Origin: Lentisphaeria bacterium
Lineage (GTDB): Bacteria; Verrucomicrobiota; Lentisphaeria; Victivallales; UBA1829
DNA length: 32,811 bases
Direction: 5' to 3'
Assembly: GCA_017541665.1 (NCBI GenBank)
Contig: JAFXYP010000052.1
Span: 1 to 32,811, forward strand
In this document: positions 16,275 to 24,085 of the stretch, in pieces
How the letters are laid out: every line of letters starts with the position of its first letter
How positions within the stretch are numbered: position 1 is the stretch's first letter
Position numbers and translations under genes: made by a program
The notes under the pieces: model-generated
Databases searched by the model: none
Told to the model about the DNA's origin: nothing
The model's input: only the letters and a program-made list of their open reading frames with translations

Positions 16275-17951
16275 ATGCAGACAGCAAAAGAATGTTATTT
16301 CGACCATCTGGTCATAGGCAGCGGTCTCGCGGGGCTTTCCACCGCCCTCATGCTCGCCGAACATCATGCCGGCTCCATCGGCATCATTACGAAAAGCTCC
16401 ATCGACGACTGCAACTCGAAAATGGCGCAGGGCGGCATCGCCTGCGTGACGGATGTCGGCGACACGTTCGAGGAGCACCTGGCCGACACGCTCGAGGCCG
16501 GGGCGAACCTGTGCAGCCCGCAGGCCGTCATGGACATCGTGCGGCGCGGTCCCGAGCGCATCAAATGGCTCATCAACGACATCGGGACGCATTTCACCAC
16601 GCGCGAGGAGATGGGGAAGGCTCCGGCCGAGGCCGGGCACAGCGACTTCGACCTCGGACGCGAGGGCGGCCACCACAAGCGCCGCATCCTCCATGCCGGC
16701 GACATTACCGGCGAGGAGGTCGAACGCTCCCTCATCGCCGCCTGCCGCGCCAACCCCAATATCCACGTGCTGGAGTACCACGTGGCGATCGACCTCATCA
16801 GCACCTGGCACATGGGCTGGATGGGCGAGAACCGCTGCATCGGCGCATACGCCCTGGACAGCCGCGAGAACGCCGTCGTCGCGATCACCGCGCTCTCCAC
16901 CACGCTTGCCACCGGCGGCTGCGGCAAGGTCTACCTGTACACCAGCAACCCGGACGTCGCCTGCGGTGCGGGCGTCGCCATGGGCTACCGCGCGTTCGCG
17001 AAGATCGCGAACATGGAGTTCTACCAGTTCCACCCGACCATCCTGTTCCACCCGAAGGTGAGATCGTTCCTCATCAGCGAGGCGCTCCGGGGCGAGGGCG
17101 GCGTGCTGAAGATCTCCCGCGACGGCGGCGAGCCGGTCGAGTTCATGCAGGACTACCACCCGATGAAGAGCCTCGCGCCCCGCGACGTCGTGGCGCGCGC
17201 CATCGACAACGAGCTGAAGCGGTCCGGCCAGACGTGCGCCTGGCTCGACATGCGCTGCCACGACCGCGAGTTCCTGCAGCGCCGCTTCCCGAACATCTTC
17301 GCCAAGTGCATGGAAGCGGGCGTCGATATGTCGCGCGACCTCATCCCCGTGGTCCCCGCGGCGCATTTCAGCTGCGGCGGCGTGAAGACGGACGTGAACG
17401 GCTACACGGGCATCCCCGGCCTCTACGCCGTCGGCGAGACCGCCTGCACCGGCCTCCACGGCGCGAATCGCCTGGCCAGCAACAGCCTCCTCGAGGCGCT
17501 CGTGGTCCCTGCGAACGCCGCCGAACATATCATGGCGAACCTCGACGACCTCCGCAAGGGCCTCGACAATCACAAGGCCCCGCCGTGGTCCAGCGGCGAC
17601 GCCACGTCCTCCGACGAACAGGTCGTGATCACCCACAACTGGGAGGAGATACGCAGGTTCATGTGGGACTACGTCGGCATCTACCGTACCAACAAGCGCC
17701 TCGAACGCGCCAAGACGCGCATCGTGAACATCCGCCGCGAGATCGACAAGTATTACTGGGATTTCCACCTCACGAAAGACCTGATCGAACTCCGAAACCT
17801 CGCCACCGTCGCCGAGCTCATCATCGATTCCGCGATGAGCAGGAAGGAAAGCCGCGGACTGCATTTCAACGCCGACTACCCGGACCGCGACCCCGCCCTC
17901 GACGGCGTCGACACGATCCTCCAGAAACACTTCTCCCCGATCTCCCCATAG
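16275..17951 (+). CDS. nadB: L-aspartate oxidase
   Basis: A cytoplasmic FAD enzyme that oxidises L-aspartate to iminoaspartate for quinolinate and NAD synthesis. The 558-aa product begins with the dinucleotide fold V-I-G-S-G-L-A-G-L-S-T-A and has M-A-Q-G-G-I-A-C-V, H-A-G-D-I-T-G, F-Y-Q-F-H-P-T, F-L-I-S-E-A-L-R-G-E-G-G and G-E-T-A-C-T-G-L-H-G-A-N-R-L-A-S-N-S-L-L-E-A. The shorter length and missing covalent-FAD His favour NadB over succinate dehydrogenase or fumarate reductase flavoproteins. No nadA or nadC lies within the window. pcnB starts 9 bp after it. This is the only TAG stop in the window that is not part of a repeat element. Confidence 0.93.
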   Translation: MQTAKECYFDHLVIGSGLAGLSTALMLAEHHAGSIGIITKSSIDDCNSKMAQGGIACVTDVGDTFEEHLADTLEAGANLCSPQAVMDIVRRGPERIKWLINDIGTHFTTREEMGKAPAEAGHSDFDLGREGGHHKRRILHAGDITGEEVERSLIAACRANPNIHVLEYHVAIDLISTWHMGWMGENRCIGAYALDSRENAVVAITALSTTLATGGCGKVYLYTSNPDVACGAGVAMGYRAFAKIANMEFYQFHPTILFHPKVRSFLISEALRGEGGVLKISRDGGEPVEFMQDYHPMKSLAPRDVVARAIDNELKRSGQTCAWLDMRCHDREFLQRRFPNIFAKCMEAGVDMSRDLIPVVPAAHFSCGGVKTDVNGYTGIPGLYAVGETACTGLHGANRLASNSLLEALVVPANAAEHIMANLDDLRKGLDNHKAPPWSSGDATSSDEQVVITHNWEEIRRFMWDYVGIYRTNKRLERAKTRIVNIRREIDKYYWDFHLTKDLIELRNLATVAELIIDSAMSRKESRGLHFNADYPDRDPALDGVDTILQKHFSPISP

Positions 17952-17960
17952 AATCCCCGC

Positions 17961-19292
17961 ATGCCCAAGTTCCTGAAAAACAAAATCGACCCCTACATCA
18001 TCGACGTCATCGGACGCCTCCGTGCCGCCGGATTCGAGACCTACCTCGTCGGCGGCGCCGTCCGCGACATCCTCCTCGACCGCACGCCGAAGGACTACGA
18101 CGTTTCCACCGCCGCCACGCCGGAGGAGGTCCGCCGCGTCTTCCGCGACCGCCACACGCTCATCATCGGCAAACGGTTCCGCCTGGTCCACCTCATCCGC
18201 GGCCGCGACATCACCGAGATCAGCACGTTCCGCAAGCGTCCCGAGCAGGAGGACCAGGCCGACCGCCCGAAACGCTGCGAGAACGCCCCGGAAAACATGA
18301 TCTTCCACGACAATGCGTTCGGGTCCTCGCGGGACGACGCCTTCCGGCGCGACTTCACCGTGAACGCGATCTTCTACGACCCGGTCGATGATAAGATCGT
18401 GGATTATACCGGGCTCGGCGTGAGCGACCTGCGCGCCGGGATCGTCCGCACCATCGGCGACCCCGCCCTGCGTTTCGAGGAGGATCCGGTCCGCGTGCTC
18501 CGTGCAATCAAACTGGTCGGCCAGTACGGCTTCACGATGGAGCCGGAGACGGGCCGTGCCGTGCGCGCTTCGCTGGAGCTGATCTGCCATGCCTCGCCGT
18601 CGCGCCTCTCGCTCGAACTCGAGAAGATCCTTCGCAACTCCTACACGGGCGAGATCCTGAAGGCATTCCATGACTACGGATTCCTGCGCTTTTTCCTGCC
18701 CGAACTCGATGACGTTTTCGAAACGCCGCAGATGGATTATTCATTGAAGCTCCTGGCGCTCCGCGGAGAACGCATCCGCGGCGGCATCTTCCGTGCCAGC
18801 CTCTCCACTGCGGTCGCCATGGTCGCCCTGCCGTTCGCCGAGGCCGAACTCGGCCAGACGGAGCCGGGCGGACTCTGGGACTACTACGCGGGCGTCGAGA
18901 CCGATCTCCGGCACGTCGTCCTGCGGCTGTTCCATCCGCTCGTGCTGACGCACCGCACCACGTCCGACGCCGTGAACAACCTCCTCATGCAGCTCCGGTT
19001 CAAGTCGCACCGCAAGCTGCATTCCCTCGCCGACCGCAAGGGCTACCCCGGCGCACGCGAATTCGCCCTCATTCAGAATATCCTTACCTGGCATATCCCC
19101 GATTTCGAGGACAGCTGCCCGCTTCCGGTCCGTACCGCCGGCGCTTCGAAGAAACGCCGCCGCGGGCATCGCGGAGGCCGCCGCGGGGGAAACGGTAACC
19201 AGTCGCAGGCCGAGCAGACCGTACATGCCGCAGCGCAGGCGGCGGATTCCGGATCTGCCGCCATTGATTCAGAAAGGGATTCCATCGTATGA
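17961..19292 (+). CDS. pcnB: Poly(A) polymerase I-type nucleotidyltransferase
   Basis: A 443-aa class II nucleotidyltransferase. The head has L-V-G-G-A-V-R-D and the metal pair in K-D-Y-D-V-S-T; then G-K-R-F-R-L-V-H and I-T-E-I-S-T-F-R, a signature of bacterial PAP rather than CCA-adding enzymes; then R-R-D-F-T-V-N-A-I-F-Y-D and E-D-P-V-R-V-L-R-A-I-K. The C-terminus (about 394-408) is strongly basic, K-K-R-R-R-G-H-R-G-G-R-R-G-G, as in the RNA-binding tail of PAP I. Bacterial PAP adds 3' A-tails that promote RNA decay. PAP and CCA-adding enzymes are hard to separate by sequence, so tRNA CCA addition cannot be excluded. The stop overlaps the next start (ATGA). Confidence 0.85.
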   Translation: MPKFLKNKIDPYIIDVIGRLRAAGFETYLVGGAVRDILLDRTPKDYDVSTAATPEEVRRVFRDRHTLIIGKRFRLVHLIRGRDITEISTFRKRPEQEDQADRPKRCENAPENMIFHDNAFGSSRDDAFRRDFTVNAIFYDPVDDKIVDYTGLGVSDLRAGIVRTIGDPALRFEEDPVRVLRAIKLVGQYGFTMEPETGRAVRASLELICHASPSRLSLELEKILRNSYTGEILKAFHDYGFLRFFLPELDDVFETPQMDYSLKLLALRGERIRGGIFRASLSTAVAMVALPFAEAELGQTEPGGLWDYYAGVETDLRHVVLRLFHPLVLTHRTTSDAVNNLLMQLRFKSHRKLHSLADRKGYPGAREFALIQNILTWHIPDFEDSCPLPVRTAGASKKRRRGHRGGRRGGNGNQSQAEQTVHAAAQAADSGSAAIDSERDSIV

Positions 19293-20413
19293 AACAATCA
19301 TTTTTTTCAGCCGTTTTTGCCGTTTTCGCGCTGATGTCCGCCGCGGCCCTTTCCGCCGCGGAGGTCGGCGGCATCGTGACTCCGGCAAAAGACATCGGCA
19401 AGCTCTCGCTCGTGACCGGGACCGCCCCGAAAACGGAGACCTCGCTCCAGGTGTTCCTCTTCTTCGACCCCGCGCTGCCGGGCACGAAGGAGATCCTCCG
19501 CATGGTCGACTCCATCTATGAACAGTCGCTGGAGGACAAAGCCAAACCCGCCTCGTTCTATGCGATTTCCCGTTCCGGGAAGACACGCACCTCCGCGCTG
19601 GAGCTTTCGAAATTCCGCATGCCCGTCTACGGTGACGACGCGGGCGCGGTCTACCCGGAGTTCGCCGGGGCCGAGGTCATCATCCCGTTCGCCATCGTGG
19701 CGGACGAGGGGAAGATCGTGTGGAAGGGCGCGCCGCAGGAACTGGAAAACGTCATCCGGGACATCCAGACCGGCAAGTTCAGTTTCGACTCCCAGCTGAA
19801 GCTTGAGCTCATGCACAAGGACCTTCAGAACGCGATCCAGACCGGGCTTTCCTCCGTCATCCTCTCAAATGCCGACAAGATCCTCGCGCTCCGCCCGGAC
19901 GATCAGATCGCGATCCAGGCCAAGCTCTTCGTCTTCGAGAGCACGGGCCGCGTGCGGGAGAACAACGCCGCCGTGCAGTCCATCGCCGCCAAGGTGAAGG
20001 ACAATGTGGACGTGCGTCTGCTCCTGCTCGGCTACTACGAGCGGACCGGCGAGATGGAGAAGTTTTCCGCCGGGCTGAAGGCCGCGTTCCAGGATTTCTC
20101 CGCGTCCCCGACCGCACTTTCCCGCCTGCTGGCATACGCCTTCGAACAGACCCCGTTCGGCTGGGTCCCCGTGCAGGAGGTCGTGAATGCCGCCGCAGTC
20201 GTAAAAAAGGCATTTGCCGGGACCGGCGGCACAGCAGAGGCATTCTCCTGCGAGTTTTCCGCCCGCGCCGCCTACCTCGCGCTGGACATCGACGCCGCCG
20301 TCGCCGACCAGACGCGCGCCGTGTCGCTCTTTTCCGGGACCGAATTCCTTGCCGAGGCGAAGCAGACCCTCGCCTTCTACCAGAACGTGAAGGCGCTGAA
20401 GTCGAATCCGTGA
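19289..20413 (+). CDS. Exported protein with thioredoxin-like fold and helical repeat region
   Basis: A 374-aa protein with a Sec signal peptide (K-Q-S-F-F then a hydrophobic run, cleavage after A-L-S-A-A near residue 24). Residues about 50-150 look like a thioredoxin fold (L-Q-V-F-L-F-F-D-P-A-L, then a cis-Pro-type I-I-P-F-A-I-V-A-D-E-G-K-I-V-W-K-G) but the Cys-x-x-Cys is absent, so a redox role is unlikely. Residues about 165-370 are all-helical, in a TPR-like pattern (L-L-L-G-Y-Y-E-R-T-G-E-M-E-K-F-S-A-G-L). It is coupled to pcnB by a 4-nt overlap. The specific function is not known. Confidence 0.7.
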   Translation: MKQSFFSAVFAVFALMSAAALSAAEVGGIVTPAKDIGKLSLVTGTAPKTETSLQVFLFFDPALPGTKEILRMVDSIYEQSLEDKAKPASFYAISRSGKTRTSALELSKFRMPVYGDDAGAVYPEFAGAEVIIPFAIVADEGKIVWKGAPQELENVIRDIQTGKFSFDSQLKLELMHKDLQNAIQTGLSSVILSNADKILALRPDDQIAIQAKLFVFESTGRVRENNAAVQSIAAKVKDNVDVRLLLLGYYERTGEMEKFSAGLKAAFQDFSASPTALSRLLAYAFEQTPFGWVPVQEVVNAAAVVKKAFAGTGGTAEAFSCEFSARAAYLALDIDAAVADQTRAVSLFSGTEFLAEAKQTLAFYQNVKALKSNP

Positions 20414-20420
20414 CCGCGGC

Positions 20421-21245
20421 ATGAGTACGAAGTTCGTCCTTTTCTCCGATATCCACGAACACGCGGTCTTCTCCCCGCGTGCGCTGCTCGACAAACGCCT
20501 TTTCGGGCTGATGAACTCGACCTTCTGCCGGCACGGGGCGTACCGGATGGAGCGCATCGGCGCCGCCGTCCGCACGATCCTGGATTTCCTGCATCCCGAC
20601 CTCGTGATTTTCACCGGCGATGCCGTCAGCACGTCCGATCCGCGCGAATTCGACGCGGCGCTGAACCGGCTCCGCCCGCTGGTCGACTCCGGCATCCCGA
20701 TCCTTTATTCGCCCGGCAACCATGACCGCTATGTGCGCGCCCGTGCCTGCCGCGAGGCGTTCGAGCGATTCCGCGCCGAGCTGACGAAGCACTGCCCCAT
20801 GGCGTATCCCGGACTCTACGGGACGTCCGAGTTGCGGTTCGCCGTGATCGATTGTGCGCGCCCGTTCAATCCCGTGCTGTCCTGCGGGAAAATGACGCCG
20901 GAGACGGCGGATTTCCTGGAACGCGAGGCGGCGAAGGACGATCCGCGTCCGTTGGTCTGCGTCGGGCATTTCCCGTTGTACGGCAACGATAAGCTGAAGT
21001 CGTTCCGGCACCGTCTGATCGGCGGGAAACGTGTCGAATCCCTGCTGGACGCCGGAAAGATCGCGCTTTCCGTGGCGGGGCATGCCCATATGCCGTTCCA
21101 GCATCTTGATGCGCGCGGATACGGCGAGCTCGTGGTCGGTTCGCTCACGAGGTATGACGTCCTGCGGGAGATCACGTTCGACGGCGGCACCTTCACCGTC
21201 CGCACCCTGACCTCGGACGGGGAGGCTGCGCCTCCACTGTCGTAG
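20421..21245 (+). CDS. Calcineurin-like metallophosphoesterase
   Basis: A 274-aa protein with all motifs of the dinuclear metallophosphoesterase family in order: F-S-D-I-H-E-H, F-T-G-D-A-V, S-P-G-N-H-D-R-Y, V-G-H-F-P-L and A-G-H-A-H-M-P. No signal peptide is seen. The substrate is unknown (cyclic nucleotide, nucleotide-sugar or protein phosphate are options in this family). The gene lies 7 bp after the exported protein gene. The C-terminal residues A-P-P-L-S and the TAG stop come from a REP-like element, like the end of lnt. Confidence 0.88.
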   Translation: MSTKFVLFSDIHEHAVFSPRALLDKRLFGLMNSTFCRHGAYRMERIGAAVRTILDFLHPDLVIFTGDAVSTSDPREFDAALNRLRPLVDSGIPILYSPGNHDRYVRARACREAFERFRAELTKHCPMAYPGLYGTSELRFAVIDCARPFNPVLSCGKMTPETADFLEREAAKDDPRPLVCVGHFPLYGNDKLKSFRHRLIGGKRVESLLDAGKIALSVAGHAHMPFQHLDARGYGELVVGSLTRYDVLREITFDGGTFTVRTLTSDGEAAPPLS

Positions 21246-21266
21246 TGTCCGGCTTCGCTCGGACAC
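21230..21266 (+). repeat. REP-like element, copy D, supplying the metallophosphoesterase stop codon
   Basis: GCCTCCACTG (21230-21239), then the GTAG foot (21242-21245), whose TAG is the stop codon, then a perfect stem GTGTCCG (21245-21251) / CGGACAC (21260-21266) around loop GCTTCGCT. Just upstream, inside the coding sequence, is a second hairpin, GGAGGC-TGC-GCCTCC (21221-21235). The pair of hairpins at the 3' end could also act as a terminator, although no T-run follows. Confidence 0.85.
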
Positions 21267-21288
21267 ATGACACATGTCCTCCCCACGT

Positions 21289-21308
21289 GTGCGAGCGAAG
21301 CCGCGCAC
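21289..21308 (-). repeat. REP-like hairpin element, copy E
   Basis: A minus-oriented, slightly shortened copy with the GCTTCGCT loop region intact and the outer stem GTGCG/CGCAC. Its foot is GCAG instead of GTAG. Confidence 0.65.
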
Positions 21309-21328
21309 TGCTTCAGCGAACTGTGTGT

Positions 21329-21350
21329 GTGCCGTCGCGCAGCACGGCAC
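21329..21350 (-). repeat. REP-like hairpin element, copy F
   Basis: Perfect 7-bp stem GTGCCGT / ACGGCAC with an 8-nt loop (minus strand GCTGCGCG), in minus orientation with a GCAG foot. The stem sequence differs from the other copies at several positions, all compensated. Confidence 0.75.
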
Positions 21351-21365
21351 TGCTTGGGACATTCC

Positions 21366-21491
21366 GTGTGTGCGCGAGCGAAGCCGCGCACTATTTCAGC
21401 ACACTCCGTGTGTGCGCGAGCGAAGCCGCGCACTATTTCAGCACACTCCGTGTGTGCGCGAGCGAAGCCGCGCACTATTTCAGCACACTCC
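21366..21491 (-). repeat. Three exact 42-bp tandem units, each carrying the REP-like hairpin
   Basis: Units at 21366-21407, 21408-21449 and 21450-21491 are identical; a partial fourth (GTGTGTTTCGCTCC) follows. Each holds stem GTGCGCG / CGCGCAC (21370-21391, 21412-21433, 21454-21475) around an 8-nt loop that reads AGCGAAGC on the plus strand. The loop contains GCGAAGC, known as an unusually stable DNA mini-hairpin. Because 42 is a multiple of three, all frames stay open through the array, giving misleading open reading frames. The TAG in the third unit (21475-21477) is the stop of the methyltransferase. Confidence 0.92.
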
Positions 21492-22422
21492 GTGTGTTTC
21501 GCTCCCAAAAGACGCCGTCCTCGTATCCCTGGATCGTTTTGTCCGCGTCCGCCCGGTGAAGGCGTTCGAGCGCGAGACAGCAGTAGTCGAGGTCCTGCTC
21601 GACAGCGGTGAACGTCCGTCCGAGCTTCTTTGCCGTGACTGCGGCCGATCCGCTGCCGGAGAACGGGTCAAACACGAGATCGCCGGGATCGGTCGAGGCG
21701 AGAATGAGCTTCGCGAGCAGTTTTTCGGGTTTCTGCGCCGGGTGGTCGGTGTTTTCCGGCATCGACCAGAACGGCACCGAAATGTCGTCCCAGAAATTCG
21801 AGGCGCCGGTGAGGCGGAATTTTCCGCCGGACTCCTCGGACCAGTCCTTTGGTCGGCCGTTCTCCCGGTACGGCGCGATGACCTTCCGCTTCATGCGGAC
21901 GGCGTCGGCATGGAACACCGCCGCGTCTTCCGGCGGAGCGACCGCGTACCAGATATCCTCGCAGGCGTTCTTCCAGTTGCTCCCGGCGGCGCGGCCTTTT
22001 TCCCGCTGCCAAGTGATGCGGTTCCTCACGATGAAATGCCGCCGCAGGACCTCGAAGCACGCCGCGGTGCATTTCCAGTCGCAACAGAGGTACACCGCGC
22101 CGCCGGGGCGGACCAGACGCCGCACCAGCGGCATCCACGACTCCAGATAGTCGCGGTAGGCGTCCTCGGAACGGCTGCGGAAGACCGATTGGTTGAAGGT
22201 CTTCGTGAGGTTGTACGGCGGGTCGAGCAGCGCCATCGCGGCGAATCCCTCCGGCAGGTGCCGCATGACCTGCATGCAGTCCCCGTGGAAAACGCGTCCG
22301 GCGGCCTCGTCCGGAGATAGATCGGTATCCGGCGGCGCGGCGAGTTCCCGGGCCAGCAGTTCTTTCTGCTCGGCGTTCAGGACGATCGTGCGGTTGTTTT
22401 TTGCGCGGGGTGCGGATGCCAT
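21475..22422 (-). CDS. Beta-class site-specific DNA methyltransferase (N6-adenine or N4-cytosine)
   Basis: A 315-aa SAM-dependent DNA methylase. The catalytic motif IV, D-P-P-Y (67-70), comes before the SAM-binding motif I, F-D-P-F-S-G-S-G (251-258), the beta-class order found in CcrM- and DpnA-like enzymes. H-G-D-C-M-Q-V-M and H-P-A-Q-K-P-E-K-L are typical of the family. No restriction endonuclease is adjacent, so it may be an orphan regulatory methylase. ATG 22422 fits the family start, although no Shine-Dalgarno is seen; an upstream in-frame ATG (22491) would overlap the previous gene. The last residues V-L-K and the TAG stop are encoded by the 42-bp repeat. Confidence 0.87.
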   Translation of the reverse strand: MASAPRAKNNRTIVLNAEQKELLARELAAPPDTDLSPDEAAGRVFHGDCMQVMRHLPEGFAAMALLDPPYNLTKTFNQSVFRSRSEDAYRDYLESWMPLVRRLVRPGGAVYLCCDWKCTAACFEVLRRHFIVRNRITWQREKGRAAGSNWKNACEDIWYAVAPPEDAAVFHADAVRMKRKVIAPYRENGRPKDWSEESGGKFRLTGASNFWDDISVPFWSMPENTDHPAQKPEKLLAKLILASTDPGDLVFDPFSGSGSAAVTAKKLGRTFTAVEQDLDYCCLALERLHRADADKTIQGYEDGVFWERNTRSVLK

Positions 22423-22438
22423 GTTTTGAGGAAGGGGG

Positions 22439-22924
22439 TTATTGTTGCGGGGATGTGCCGGACTTGGGCTTGAAGGACGGGGAAAGCACATAGAAAAGCG
22501 TGAGCAGTACGATCCCGGGCGCGACGGACACGGCTCCCGTGACGGAATGAAGCAGGGAGACGTACCGGTCGAGCGGCGTCAGGACGACTGCCTCCGCCGC
22601 GGCGACGGCAAAGCCGACGACAGACAGCAGGAGGATTGCCCGATTTTTGAAATACGACAGCAGGAACCAGTAGAACCGCGCCGCGCACAGCCACAGCGCG
22701 AAGACCAGGACCGCGTGCGAAAGACGTTCGTAGAAACGCCCGCGCAGGACGAACAGGAACAGGACCAGGAAGACCGCGGCCGCCAGTGCCGGAGTGAACA
22801 GCAGAAGCCGGTCGAAGCCTCTTGAAAACCGCTCCGTTCTGGCGGATATGCTCCGGCTTTTCGCCAGCAGGCTGACCGCGACGAGCAGTACGGAGATCAG
22901 GATCACGAAGAAGAGTGTCATCAT
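22439..22924 (-). CDS. Small integral membrane protein, unknown
   Basis: A 161-aa protein with about five hydrophobic segments: L-F-F-V-I-L-I-S-V-L-L-V-A-V at the N-terminus, then near 41-62, 68-85, 92-115 and 125-148. No family is recognised. ATG 22924 is preceded by GGA at suitable spacing and lies 22 bp after the stop of the His-rich membrane protein, so the two are probably co-transcribed. The longer upstream frame is a shadow of the neighbouring gene. Confidence 0.7.
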   Translation of the reverse strand: MMTLFFVILISVLLVAVSLLAKSRSISARTERFSRGFDRLLLFTPALAAAVFLVLFLFVLRGRFYERLSHAVLVFALWLCAARFYWFLLSYFKNRAILLLSVVGFAVAAAEAVVLTPLDRYVSLLHSVTGAVSVAPGIVLLTLFYVLSPSFKPKSGTSPQQ

Positions 22925-22946
22925 GATTTCCGGGGGCCCGCGGAGA

Positions 22947-23900
22947 TCATTTCCCGGTGTTTTCCGCGGGTGGCGCCTGCGGGGAGGATTTTCCTTTGAA
23001 TTCCTCGTAGAGGCCGCCATATTTGGAGACGAGCAGAACGCCATCGCTGCGGACTGCATAGCGGTAGTTTGCGATGTGGTTGAGATCCTTGTCCTCGACC
23101 AGGACGAACGGCTCATCGCCGGCTTTTTTGCCCCTGCCGTGGTAGACGTAGTGGTCGGCGCCGTATTTCGCCGCCGGAGCCGGCTTTTCGGGAAGCTCCG
23201 CCGGGAACGCCCCGTCATTGAGTTCGGCGTATTCAATGCAGATGATATGATAGTTGCGGAGGCAGTCGCGGCAGGCGCTGCGTGCGAATTCCTCTGCGGG
23301 CCGGCCGCTTCCGAACGAGAAGGCGAAGACCGCCGCCGCGATGAGCGCGGGGAGAAGTTTCAACACATTGCGCTGCCAGTGGCGTTCCTGCTGCTTCATC
23401 AGGAAGACCAGGATGCCGACCGACACCACAAGCGTGAACTGGAACGGGATGCGGACCAGGAGAGCCTTGTTCATGACCAGATATTCCTGCCAGCGGTAGA
23501 ACGTTTCGACGTTGGAGAAGCTGCCCTTGTGCGCGTTGAGCTGCGAAAGCACCAGCCCGGAGTTCATGACGAACAGGAAAATAAGCGACAGGAAAAGCAG
23601 GATGTAGGGATATGCGTATATGGTTTTGAACAGCAGCTTGAGGTTGTCGCGTATGCCGGAGTAGGAGAAATTGAAAATATGGAAATGGCGGTGCCGATGA
23701 TGGTGGTGATGGTGGTGATGATGTTCGCCGTGCTTGTGTTCACCGTGCTTATGCTTGTATTCGTCAGGATTGGTGAAGGCCAGATTGCCGTTTCTGCCGT
23801 CGGCCGCGGCGGACGCGGTTTCGGCGGCAGACGCAGCAGGATTCCCTTGCGCGGATTCGGGGGGCGTTTTCTCTTCAGGCTGGCTGGGTGTTTGTGACAT
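22947..23900 (-). CDS. His-rich membrane protein with pseudopilin-like C-terminal region
   Basis: A 317-aa protein. The N-terminal about 50 residues are Ala/Pro/Glu-rich, followed by a metal-ligand-like stretch (about 49-76) with K-H-K-H-G-E-H-K-H-G-E, nine consecutive His and R-H-R-H-F-H. Three membrane segments follow (about 95-118, 145-168, 178-197). The remainder, C-R-D-C-L-R-N-Y-H then Y-A-E-L-N-D-G-A-F-P and Y-A-V-R-S-D-G, resembles the tail of pseudopilin-type proteins (Y-x3-N-x-G-x-Y/F-P). That domain would face the periplasm only if the topology allows. The ATG follows AGGAG. A metal-related role is inference. Confidence 0.7.
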   Translation of the reverse strand: MSQTPSQPEEKTPPESAQGNPAASAAETASAAADGRNGNLAFTNPDEYKHKHGEHKHGEHHHHHHHHHRHRHFHIFNFSYSGIRDNLKLLFKTIYAYPYILLFLSLIFLFVMNSGLVLSQLNAHKGSFSNVETFYRWQEYLVMNKALLVRIPFQFTLVVSVGILVFLMKQQERHWQRNVLKLLPALIAAAVFAFSFGSGRPAEEFARSACRDCLRNYHIICIEYAELNDGAFPAELPEKPAPAAKYGADHYVYHGRGKKAGDEPFVLVEDKDLNHIANYRYAVRSDGVLLVSKYGGLYEEFKGKSSPQAPPAENTGK

Positions 23901-23991
23901 GGAGAGGACTCCTGATTGACGGATGATCTGCGGAACGGGCCCGGAAGGATGGCATCCGCCTCGATTCCTGTTGCGAAATGTTTTGAATTAT

Positions 23992-24019
23992 AATATAAAT
24001 TAAAAAACGGTTTTTGCAA
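23992..24019 (-). promoter_or_regulatory. Promoter of the His-rich membrane protein and following genes
   Basis: Reading minus: TTGCAA (24014-24019) and TATATT (23992-23997) spaced 16 bp, inside an A/T-rich patch that contrasts with the GC-rich surroundings. It starts about 90 nt before ATG 23900. The T-runs near 24000-24060 could also help end folK transcription, but no good stem was found. Confidence 0.5.
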
Positions 24020-24085
24020 GAATAACAGCCGGAAAAACAAGGCTTTTCACGAAAAAAACGCTGTTTCGACGATCATTCGCGAGAT

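Noticed and set aside
16221..18671. Long minus-strand frame (816 codons) opposite nadB and pcnB, and a 719-codon plus-strand frame at 16232-18391
   Set aside because: Both are GC-rich shadows; nadB and pcnB in other frames carry full family motifs.
21366..21491. Tandem repeats as a CRISPR array
   Set aside because: The 42-bp units are directly adjacent with no unique spacers, and no cas genes are nearby.
21245..21559. Proteins with 14-residue repeats encoded across the repeat array, on both strands
   Set aside because: They arise because 42 is divisible by three; they overlap the methyltransferase end, lack ribosome sites, and match the hairpin DNA repeats.
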